Source of the DNA: Arcobacter sp.
GTDB taxonomy: Bacteria > Campylobacterota > Campylobacteria > Campylobacterales > Arcobacteraceae
DNA: 36,426 bases
NCBI GenBank assembly: GCA_002685075.1
Contig: NYWO01000014.1
Coordinates: 1-36,426 of the forward strand
Direction of reading: 5' to 3'
Part shown: positions 7,814-15,121 of the stretch, piece after piece
How positions within the stretch are numbered: position 1 is the first letter of the stretch
Layout: every line of letters begins with the position of its first letter
Position numbers and translations under genes: made by a program
Notes under the pieces: generated by a model
Database searches by the model: none
The model's input: only the letters and a program-made list of their open reading frames with translations
Told to the model about the DNA's origin: nothing

Positions 7814-8802
7814 TAGAAAAGTTTAATCATTCTCAATTTGCACATTGTGAAAGTGGGGTTGTTTCTACTTTATTAACTCACTATGGTTTAAAAGTTAGTG
7901 AGCCAATGGCTTTTGGAATGACAAGTACTTTATCTTTTGTATTTATTCCCATTGTAAAACTAAATAATATGCCTTTAATTGCATATAGAGATTTACCAAA
8001 AAATATTGTTAAAAATATAGAAAAAATTTTAGGCGTAAAAGTTTTTAAAAAACAATATAAAAACCCTTTAGAAGCGAATCTTGAATTAACTAAATTAGTA
8101 GAAGATGAAAATAAATTAGTTGGTTTGCAAACTTCAGTTTATTATCTTCCATATATGCCTGAAAATATGAGATTCCATTTTAATGCACATAATCTTTTAG
8201 TTTATGGAAAAGAAGGCAAAAATTATAAAGTTTCTGATCCAGTTTTTGAAGATGTAGTTGAGTGTAATGAAAAAGATTTAACAATAGCTAGGTTTGCAAA
8301 AGGTGTATTTGCACCAAAAGGATTTATTTATTATCCTTTGAGTATTCCTCAGAATATTGATTATACTTCAATTTTAAGAAAAGCTATTAGAAAGAACGCT
8401 AAATCAATGCTTACTCCATTTCCATTTGCAGGTGTAAGAGGTATGAGAAGATTAGCTAAATCAATTATAAAATTACAAAATAATAAAGACAATAGATATG
8501 TTAAAAACTACTTAACACATATTGTAAGAATGCAAGAAGAAATAGGAACTGGTGGCGGTGGTTTTAGGTTTTTATATGCAGCATTTTTACAAGAAGCAAA
8601 AGCTTATGATTTAGATAATGATAAGCTTCAAAAAGCAAGTGAATTAATTACTCAATCAGGAGATACCCTAAGAGAATTTGCACTTTCTTGTGTTCAAGCA
8701 GCAAAAAAACTTGAGTCTTTTGATGCAAAAGTAGTTGCAAGTATCTTGATAAAAGCTTCAACTTTAGAAGAAGAAGCTTTTAAAATGTTAAAAACAATTT
8801 AG
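7810..8802 (+). CDS. BtrH-type (BtrH_N/DUF4872) Cys-His acyltransferase-like protein
   Basis: BtrH of butirosin synthesis moves an acyl group from an acyl carrier protein to an aminoglycoside. This 330-residue homologue shows the family's N-terminal signature, HSQFAHCESG, with candidate nucleophile Cys13. His127 (HFNAHNLLVYG) and Asp143 (KVSDPVFE) complete a papain-like Cys-His-Asp set. The C-terminal half (about 180-330) is helical, with a Gly-rich turn TGGGGFRF, as in the DUF4872 part. It ends the darA-darB operon. An attractive but unproven role is forming the ester between the ACP-bound aryl polyene acid and the resorcinol hydroxyl. The stop overlaps tail to tail with the minus-strand lipoprotein gene. 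Confidence 0.82.
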   Translation: MIEKFNHSQFAHCESGVVSTLLTHYGLKVSEPMAFGMTSTLSFVFIPIVKLNNMPLIAYRDLPKNIVKNIEKILGVKVFKKQYKNPLEANLELTKLVEDENKLVGLQTSVYYLPYMPENMRFHFNAHNLLVYGKEGKNYKVSDPVFEDVVECNEKDLTIARFAKGVFAPKGFIYYPLSIPQNIDYTSILRKAIRKNAKSMLTPFPFAGVRGMRRLAKSIIKLQNNKDNRYVKNYLTHIVRMQEEIGTGGGGFRFLYAAFLQEAKAYDLDNDKLQKASELITQSGDTLREFALSCVQAAKKLESFDAKVVASILIKASTLEEEAFKMLKTI

Positions 8803-9572
8803 TTTAATCGTGCATTTATAGCATTAGATAGATTTGTAATCCAACCATTATAATTTCTATGAATAGTATAATTGTCTTCGTAAAGTAAATTAGTGCTTGT
8901 TATATAGTTTATTGAATACATATTTGTATCGTAATTGATTTTTATTGTAGCGGAATGATTTCTTAGAACAATTTTAGCTAAAATAAACCCTTTATTCTGT
9001 ATTTGCATTTTCCATCCAAGTGATGTTCCTGCTTTAATAATAGAATTTGATATTTCTTCCATTGAAGAACTACCTGTTATTTTCTGATTAATATCAAGAA
9101 TTCTTGTACCTTGTTCTGGATATTTAGATGATAACTTATCCTTAGTTACTTTTTCTAGCTCTTTAGTAAGTTCATCTGTCATAATTAAATCTTCTAAATA
9201 ATTATTGATTGTATTCTCTAGATTTAAAATCCATCCATTATAATTTTTATGAATAGTATTATTTTGTTCATCATATTGTAAGTTTTTACTTGCTGAGTAA
9301 TCTATTTTATAAGATTTTTCATTATAGTCAATATTAACTGTCGCCATATGAGATCTTAAAATCAAAATTCCTCTAATCTTACCTTCTTTTACAATTTTCA
9401 TACTCCATCCAAGAGAGCTACCTGCATCTAGTATAGATGTTTCTATTTTTTGAAGGTTAGTGTTCGTATTTGTAATGTTTTTTTCAACATTATAAATCTT
9501 ACTTGAAGTACAGCCATTGAAAGATAAACTTATCATTAGTACTAAAAATAAATATAGTCCTGTTTTAATCAT
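8799..9572 (-). CDS. Lipoprotein with two tandem copies of one domain
   Basis: The 257-residue precursor has a lipoprotein signal (MIKTGLYLFLVLMIS, lipobox SFNGC). The mature part contains two clear repeats of about 80 residues. Each follows the order: AGxSLGWxM, then LRxHxATxxINY, then a Tyr-rich strand pair, then IHxNYNGWIxNL with a closing helix; copies span about 45-125 and 180-257. An acidic and lysine-rich linker (about 130-170) joins them. I recognise the repeat as a recurrent bacterial lipoprotein domain but know no activity. It lies at the convergence of the two halves of the pigment cluster, and its stop overlaps the btrH stop by about four bases. It may belong to the cluster's envelope machinery, or be an unrelated gene. 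Confidence 0.75.
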   Translation of the reverse strand: MIKTGLYLFLVLMISLSFNGCTSSKIYNVEKNITNTNTNLQKIETSILDAGSSLGWSMKIVKEGKIRGILILRSHMATVNIDYNEKSYKIDYSASKNLQYDEQNNTIHKNYNGWILNLENTINNYLEDLIMTDELTKELEKVTKDKLSSKYPEQGTRILDINQKITGSSSMEEISNSIIKAGTSLGWKMQIQNKGFILAKIVLRNHSATIKINYDTNMYSINYITSTNLLYEDNYTIHRNYNGWITNLSNAINARLN

Positions 9573-9609
9573 TTGTTATTTCCTTAGTTGATTTTATTAT
9601 TAATACTAC

Positions 9610-9643
9610 AATAAATAATATTATTTAATAATAAATAATATTA
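9610..9643. repeat. Short direct repeat at an operon end
   Basis: The 14-mer AATAAATAATATTA occurs at 9610-9623 and again at 9630-9643. The second copy lies inside the last codons of the ketosynthase-like gene. The region is extremely AT-rich, so chance is possible; no clear terminator with a GC stem is seen here. Confidence 0.35.
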
Positions 9644-10463
9644 AATATGCTCTTTGTTTAGAATCCAAACTAATATAAATAGATTCTTTTTTCTTTTGAT
9701 TTAACAAGTTAATAATAGAAGAAGCAGAAGATGTTCCATAAAACATATCTTTTGAATCATCATATATCTTCTCTTTATTTATGTCTAAATTATTGATATT
9801 TTGTTTTGTAAATTGATTTAATCCAACAATATCATAATCAATTGTTTTAAGTTTTTTATTCAATTCTTCAATATTCTCGAACTGCTTAAAGTATTTAACT
9901 TCAGCCATAGAATTTTCTTTTTTATTGTTTAAATAAAACCAAGAGTTTCCATCATGTGTTTCTTTTTCTTCTAGATTATGAATAATTGAATTATGATTTG
10001 GAATATTTTGTAAAGATTCATCAATTGCGCCAATTATAATTTCTTTAATATTGTTATATTTAAAATCAAAATAGGCTAATTCTAAAGCTTTTTCAAAAGA
10101 GACGTCTTCTGCTGTTATGTTGATATTATTGCCAATCGTTTCAAGTTCTTGAGATATGTAATAACCTGTATTATTAGTATTTATATTTAGAAAACTAAAA
10201 GGCATTACTATTGAACTTTCATGATTGATTTGTTCTAAGACATCATTTACATCTTCAATACAACCATATTCACTAGCAATGTAGATATTTAAATCTTTAC
10301 TATAATCTTGCTCTTTTAATAGCTTTAATACTCCATAAACTGCCATCACATTAAATTTAGAGTTTCTTCGAAGATTTACACTAGATAATTCTTTTAAGTC
10401 CTTACGATACTCTTTTGCACTTTTATATTTGTTTACTTCGTTGAAGGTCTTTTGTATATACAT
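9621..10463 (-). CDS. Ketosynthase-like protein without catalytic cysteine (CLF-like)
   Basis: The 280-residue protein is coupled to the catalytic ketosynthase gene just upstream, two bases apart. It keeps parts of a thiolase-fold pattern: ELAYFDFKYNNIKEIIIGAIDES resembles the KS segment that precedes the second half, and MFYGTSSASSIINLL resembles the KS C-terminal helix. It has no TACxxS nucleophile motif and no paired active-site histidines. The best reading is an inactive KS-fold subunit that pairs with the adjacent KS as a chain-length-factor-like partner. It is distinct from the other CLF-like gene at 24347, giving the cluster two KS/partner pairs. The call rests on weak motifs plus position. 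Confidence 0.65.
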   Translation of the reverse strand: MYIQKTFNEVNKYKSAKEYRKDLKELSSVNLRRNSKFNVMAVYGVLKLLKEQDYSKDLNIYIASEYGCIEDVNDVLEQINHESSIVMPFSFLNINTNNTGYYISQELETIGNNINITAEDVSFEKALELAYFDFKYNNIKEIIIGAIDESLQNIPNHNSIIHNLEEKETHDGNSWFYLNNKKENSMAEVKYFKQFENIEELNKKLKTIDYDIVGLNQFTKQNINNLDINKEKIYDDSKDMFYGTSSASSIINLLNQKKKESIYISLDSKQRAYLILFIIK

Positions 10464-10465
10464 AA

Positions 10466-11614
10466 TTATCTCACATTACTTAAAATCATTGAAGTATTAC
10501 TCCCGCCAAATCCAATATAATGGAATAAAACTGTTGCTTGATTTTCATAAACATTTTCTAATAAAGGTTTAAATTGAATATCCTCATAGCTTTCTTTAAA
10601 ATTTAGCGTTTTTGGTATGTAATTGTTTTTTATACTTTCACATAGTAAAACAGTTTCAGTAGCACCACAAGCACCAAGTGTATGCCCAATATATGGTTTT
10701 AGTATTACTACATTTGTAGTTGCATTACATTTTTCAAATAAATTATCTAGTGCTCTAGCTTCTGAAAAATTTGAGTTTTCACTTCCTGTTGCATGTGCTT
10801 TTAAACAAGTTAAATCTTCAATTTCTAAAGAAGCTTTTTCTAATGCCATTATCATACAATCAGAAGTTACTTCTCCATTTGGGTTTGAACTTGTAACTGA
10901 GTAGTTATCGAAACTATTATTTGTAGATAATATTTCAAAATCATCATCTTTATTTTTCTTTGAATCTAAAATAACACTAGAGCATCCTTCTCCAAGTATT
11001 AACCCATCACTATTTTTATCAAAAGGTTTATATTTCCCCTCATTACTTAAGAGCATTAAAGATTTAAAGCCTTTATATGTTGATTTATTAAAAAACTCAA
11101 AACCTACTATTAGTGCACGTTTTATTTCTTTATTTTTAATCATATCTTTTGCATAACATATTGCATTTACACTTGAAGTACAGGCTGTTTGAATTATTGT
11201 AGATTTATATTTAGCATCAATAAGTTGCTCAATAAAAGTACCAATATCCCCATATCCTATTTTTTTTATTTGTTCACTTGATTGTTTTTTTACATATTTT
11301 TCATATTGTTCTTCATTTATAGAAATAGACATTGAAGTTGAACCTATAAAAATATGAAGTTCTTTTATCTCTTCTTTTGATAAGTTTGCATCTATAATTG
11401 CATCTTTAACTGATTGTTTTATTATAGATAAAAACTTATCTTCGAAAGAAGAAAACTTTTGATTTATTCTATAAAAATTAATATTAGAAAAATTTTCTTT
11501 CAAATAGTTTTCATAATTAGAATTATCTATTTGTTTTATTTTATTAATGGCTTCTTTTTTATCATTGCCCAAAGCAGAAATAAGTGATGAACCTGTTATA
11601 TATACTTTTTGCAT
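10466..11614 (-). CDS. Beta-ketoacyl-ACP synthase (FabF/KAS II-like), catalytic
   Basis: It performs decarboxylating condensation of malonyl-ACP with an acyl chain. The 382-residue protein has the full Cys-His-His triad of KAS I/II enzymes: Cys145 in QTACTSSVNA, His274 in LKAHATGSEN, His311 in YIGHTLGACG. The C-terminal IGFGGSNTS loop is also present. It overlaps the ACP gene by one base and is followed by the cysteine-less KS-like gene, so the three are read together. It probably supplies the acyl chains for the DarB/DarA branch, because the block pairs with the ABC exporter and DAR genes. A part in polyene extension is possible. Confidence 0.88.
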   Translation of the reverse strand: MQKVYITGSSLISALGNDKKEAINKIKQIDNSNYENYLKENFSNINFYRINQKFSSFEDKFLSIIKQSVKDAIIDANLSKEEIKELHIFIGSTSMSISINEEQYEKYVKKQSSEQIKKIGYGDIGTFIEQLIDAKYKSTIIQTACTSSVNAICYAKDMIKNKEIKRALIVGFEFFNKSTYKGFKSLMLLSNEGKYKPFDKNSDGLILGEGCSSVILDSKKNKDDDFEILSTNNSFDNYSVTSSNPNGEVTSDCMIMALEKASLEIEDLTCLKAHATGSENSNFSEARALDNLFEKCNATTNVVILKPYIGHTLGACGATETVLLCESIKNNYIPKTLNFKESYEDIQFKPLLENVYENQATVLFHYIGFGGSNTSMILSNVR

Positions 11615-11865
11615 TAGTTAGATTCTATATACTCGGCTAAGGTATTAATTGAAACCATGATTTTTTTAAGCTTCTTACTATCTGTAGTTTTTAAACCATA
11701 TTTTTTATGTAAAGCCATAGATATTTGAAGTGCATCCATAGAGTCAAGTTCTAATACTGAATCTGGACCAAAAAGTGCCTCATCATCTTTTATTTCTTCT
11801 GGTGTACATTCTTTTTCACACTCTTCAATAATTAGTTCTTTTAACTCATATTTTAAATCTGACAT
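11614..11865 (-). CDS. Acyl carrier protein 1
   Basis: At 83 residues and strongly acidic, it is the usual ACP size. The phosphopantetheine attachment serine is Ser42 in LELDSMDALQ. It has an unusual pair of cysteines near the N-terminus (EECEKECTPEE). It sits between the ABC permease and the catalytic KS with one-base overlaps on both sides. It likely carries intermediates for the adjacent KS pair. No phosphopantetheinyl transferase is encoded nearby, so activation depends on an enzyme elsewhere. Confidence 0.9.
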   Translation of the reverse strand: MSDLKYELKELIIEECEKECTPEEIKDDEALFGPDSVLELDSMDALQISMALHKKYGLKTTDSKKLKKIMVSINTLAEYIESN

Positions 11866-13028
11866 TATCTTTTTTCCTTTTTAATTAATAATATATACGC
11901 AATAATAAAACAAATAGAAGCAAATAATAATAAATATAATATATAGAACTTTATATCATTAAAACTCCCGCCTCTTACTAGTATTTCTAATAAACCTTCC
12001 AAGCCCCAAGCCATTGGAGAATACTCACTTATATCTTGCATAAATTGTGGCATAACAAATTTTGGAACCATAATACCTCCAAGAGCAGCAAGAACTATAT
12101 TTGATACTCCACCTATTGAAGTGGCTTCTTCTGTTGTTTTTGCTGCATTTGCAATAAAGAGTGCAAAACAAATTGCAGCTATTGAAATACTTGAACTCAT
12201 GGCAAATATTAAAAAATAGTTTCCATTTATTTCTAGGCTATCACCACCTGCAAGTGGTACTACAAAAATACCTATTAAAATCATAATGATAACTTGTATT
12301 TGATTTACTACAAAATAGGGTATTATTTTACCTAAAAGTAAAGGTAACATTGATACATCAATACTTCTAATTCTTGATATCGTTCCGAATTCTTTTTCGT
12401 TTATAAAAGTATTTGAAATGGGTATTAAAATAAAAAACATTGAGAATACTAGCCAGGCAGGTACACTTTGTTGTACAGAGTTTGGTTTAGTCTTAAACGT
12501 TTCATTTTTATAAATATAATTACTAGATATTTTTGAGTTTAAAGTAGCTAATGTTTTAGCGTTAATCTTAGCTTTTACAAAAAAGTCTTTCATTATTTGC
12601 TGTGAAATAGCCTCAACTAATTTATTTTCAATTAATTGTTTACTTTGCTTAGATATATCAGGCTTTGAGAAAGTTTTTATAGAAAAATCTTTATTATTTG
12701 TATTGATTTGATTTTTAAAATCTTTGTTGATTTGAATTACAAAATCAAAATCATTTTCATAAATTAGCTTTTTATTATCATCACTTTGTATTAATTGTGA
12801 AGAAAAATAGTTGTTTTTATTTAAGTTTTTGACTAAAAGTTTAATATCTTTATTTTCTTGTGATACAAGTGCAACTTTTAGTTTTACATCGCTTGTATTC
12901 GAGTATGTATCTTTTAGAGCTAAGGACATTATTAAAATAAATAGTGCAGGCATTATAAATAATACAAGTAATGCATGTATATCTCTAAATATTAAAAGAA
13001 ACTCTTTTTTAAGAATATATTTAAACAT
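11865..13028 (-). CDS. ABC-2 type exporter permease
   Basis: The 387-residue membrane protein has the classic ABC-2 (YbhR/YhhJ-like) layout. One N-terminal membrane helix (about 20-41) is followed by an extracytoplasmic domain of about 145 residues (45-190). A cluster of five helices follows from about 193 to 382, with ISNTFINEKEFGTISRIRS as the conserved coupling segment. It overlaps the ATPase gene by one base, so the pair forms one exporter, presumably as a homodimeric permease with two ATPase subunits. The cargo is inferred to be a pigment precursor or a DAR lipid, from context. Confidence 0.88.
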   Translation of the reverse strand: MFKYILKKEFLLIFRDIHALLVLFIMPALFILIMSLALKDTYSNTSDVKLKVALVSQENKDIKLLVKNLNKNNYFSSQLIQSDDNKKLIYENDFDFVIQINKDFKNQINTNNKDFSIKTFSKPDISKQSKQLIENKLVEAISQQIMKDFFVKAKINAKTLATLNSKISSNYIYKNETFKTKPNSVQQSVPAWLVFSMFFILIPISNTFINEKEFGTISRIRSIDVSMLPLLLGKIIPYFVVNQIQVIIMILIGIFVVPLAGGDSLEINGNYFLIFAMSSSISIAAICFALFIANAAKTTEEATSIGGVSNIVLAALGGIMVPKFVMPQFMQDISEYSPMAWGLEGLLEILVRGGSFNDIKFYILYLLLFASICFIIAYILLIKKEKR

Positions 13029-13888
13029 TAGTCTCTTAACTTCCCTTTTGTAAGTGATAAAAACATCTCTTCGAGTTTTTTACTTTTAAAGTCGATATTT
13101 AATATTTTTTTATTTTGAGTATGTAATTCACTCATAGTTTTTAAAAACTCTTCATATCCAAGTGATGTATCAACATTAATTGAAGAGTCTTCTAGCTGAA
13201 TGTTTATAGTAGAATTATTTTTAATCAAAATATCTTTTTTCTCTTGAATTATAATATTTTTATTATCTAAGATAGCAATTTCATCGCATAAGTATTCTAC
13301 TTCTTCCATATAATGAGAAGTATAAATAATAGTTGTATCTTCTTCTTTATTCAGATTTTTAATTACTTCTAAAATATATTTTCTAGATTGTGGATCAATT
13401 CCAACAGTTGGTTCGTCTAAGTAAATTATCTTAGGCGAGTTAAGTAATCCAATAGCAATGTTTAACCTTCTTTTTACTCCACCTGAAAAAGTATGTGCTT
13501 TTTTATTAATAAACTTTTCTAGTGATGTTATCTCAGAGCAATAATCTATTTTTTGTTTTAACTCTTTTCCTCTTAAACCATATAAAGCTGCAAAAAACTC
13601 AAGGTTTTCATAGGCTGTAAGATTTGGATAAAAAGAGTAGGTTTGTGGAATATATGAAGATATTCTTTGTATATCTTTTTTGTTCTTTTCAAAGTTATAA
13701 CCATAAATCTCTATTTTCCCAGAATCTTTTGAAATTAGATGATTTAATATAGAAACAAGTGTTGTTTTTCCTGCTCCATTTGGTCCAAGTAAACCAAAAA
13801 CACTTCCTGTATTTATATGAAGATTTAAATCTTCTAGTATTTTTGTATTAGAGTATGATTTATTTAGATTATTTATTTTTATAGACAT
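13028..13888 (-). CDS. ABC exporter ATP-binding protein
   Basis: The 286-residue protein has Walker A (GPNGAGKTT, from residue 35), a Q-loop (IPQTYSFYP), the signature FSGGVKRRL (about 134-142), Walker B IIYLDEPT (Asp158, Glu159) and the switch His in YTSHYMEEV. The short C-terminal extension is typical of ATPases of ABC-2 drug and polysaccharide exporters. It is first in a minus-strand block separated from the ligase gene by 48 bases, the widest gap in the run, with a possible promoter there. Confidence 0.92.
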   Translation of the reverse strand: MSIKINNLNKSYSNTKILEDLNLHINTGSVFGLLGPNGAGKTTLVSILNHLISKDSGKIEIYGYNFEKNKKDIQRISSYIPQTYSFYPNLTAYENLEFFAALYGLRGKELKQKIDYCSEITSLEKFINKKAHTFSGGVKRRLNIAIGLLNSPKIIYLDEPTVGIDPQSRKYILEVIKNLNKEEDTTIIYTSHYMEEVEYLCDEIAILDNKNIIIQEKKDILIKNNSTINIQLEDSSINVDTSLGYEEFLKTMSELHTQNKKILNIDFKSKKLEEMFLSLTKGKLRD

Positions 13889-13914
13889 TACTTCACTTGT
13901 GCATAATATGTATT

Positions 13915-13920
13915 ATTATA
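13915..13920 (-). promoter_or_regulatory. Possible internal -10 element before the ABC/ACP/KS block
   Basis: The minus strand reads TATAAT about 27-32 bases upstream of the ATPase start codon at 13888, inside the largest intergenic gap of the minus-strand run. It could let the DAR-associated block be expressed apart from the polyene block. No -35 box is seen. Confidence 0.4.
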
Positions 13921-13936
13921 TCTAAGAATTGATGAA

Positions 13937-15121
13937 TTATTCAATAGCAATTTTTTTCCCAATTGCCGTTGTTTTAATTTTATCCACGATTTTTAAAGTG
14001 ATTGAAAACTTAATATTTGACAACTCTTTTTTTAATATTTGTTTTATATCTTTTACTAAAAATTCTTTATCGCTTTCTATTGTAATCTCTAAACTTTCAC
14101 CTCTTAGAGCATCTTTGTTTGAATTTACAAACACTACAGCTTTTCTTATATCTTTTATATCTTCTAAAATATGCTCAATTTGTATTGTTGAGTACCTTTT
14201 CCCTGCAACTTTTAAAATTTGAGAACTTCTCCCTACTAGTTTAAATCTGCTGTCTTCAAACTCAACATAATCAAAAGTTTGTATCTCAGAATTTGTTGTT
14301 TTAAATGTTTTTTCAAATAAAATATTTGATATAAATGGAGATTTTACTTTTAGTTCATTTAGTTCATTTACAAAAGTTTCTACTTTTTCTAATGGAGTCC
14401 ATAATGATTCATCATTATATTTATATGATATTCCACCTGTTTCAGTTGAGCCAAAAAGTTGAATAATATTTGATGAAAATTTTTCATTAAATTCTTTTGC
14501 AATATTAGGCATAAGTGGAGCAGTGGAGCTTAAGAATATAGACTTACTTAAATCTTTTACCTCATTAACTCTATTTAATGATTTAATATATAAAGGAGTA
14601 GTAATTACAAGTGAATTATCATCAATTAAATCTAATAAATCACTTGGTAAAAAATGTTCTTTTAAAATAATATCAATGTCATTAAAAAGTGGATACATTA
14701 AACCCATCAAAGAACCATAGAAATGAATAAATGGAACAGTTACAATAACTCTTTTAACTGCATACTTTTTGAATAATCGTGATAATACTTTTATTTCTTC
14801 AAGAATATTTTCATTTGTTTTTAAAGCACCTACTGGAAATCCAGTAGTTCCCGAAGTAAAATAAATAAATGAGAAATCTTTCTCTCTAAATTCTTTTATA
14901 TTTAACTCTTCTAATTGTTTTACAATTGCTTTATTTGTATTATCAAAAAGAATAGACTTAGCATTAGAAAAATATGATTGAAAGATTTTTAAAGCGTTCT
15001 CTTCTTTATTTGAAGATGAAATATATGAAATTTTTTCTTCTAACTTTTCATCATAAAATAGTTCTTTTTCTATTTTATGTTCGTTAGTAGTTCCATCATC
15101 ATTAAATACTTTTAGAATCAT
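13937..15121 (-). CDS. AMP-dependent acyl/aryl-ACP ligase (ApeH-like)
   Basis: It should activate an aryl acid with ATP and load it on an ACP to start polyene synthesis. Adenylation-domain motifs are clear: the phosphate loop YFTSGTTGFPVGALK (from residue 88), QLFGSTETGG (about 221-230), the hinge KLVGRSSQILKVAGKR (about 294-309), and TTAIGKK near the C-terminus, where the catalytic Lys lies. At 394 residues it lacks about 60-100 N-terminal residues compared with ordinary AMP-ligases, though all core motifs are present. The start overlaps the exporter gene by 20 bases, which supports coupling and makes an upstream start unlikely. Its place among APE genes suggests cinnamate or coumarate as substrate; this is inferred. 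Confidence 0.85.
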   Translation of the reverse strand: MILKVFNDDGTTNEHKIEKELFYDEKLEEKISYISSSNKEENALKIFQSYFSNAKSILFDNTNKAIVKQLEELNIKEFREKDFSFIYFTSGTTGFPVGALKTNENILEEIKVLSRLFKKYAVKRVIVTVPFIHFYGSLMGLMYPLFNDIDIILKEHFLPSDLLDLIDDNSLVITTPLYIKSLNRVNEVKDLSKSIFLSSTAPLMPNIAKEFNEKFSSNIIQLFGSTETGGISYKYNDESLWTPLEKVETFVNELNELKVKSPFISNILFEKTFKTTNSEIQTFDYVEFEDSRFKLVGRSSQILKVAGKRYSTIQIEHILEDIKDIRKAVVFVNSNKDALRGESLEITIESDKEFLVKDIKQILKKELSNIKFSITLKIVDKIKTTAIGKKIAIE

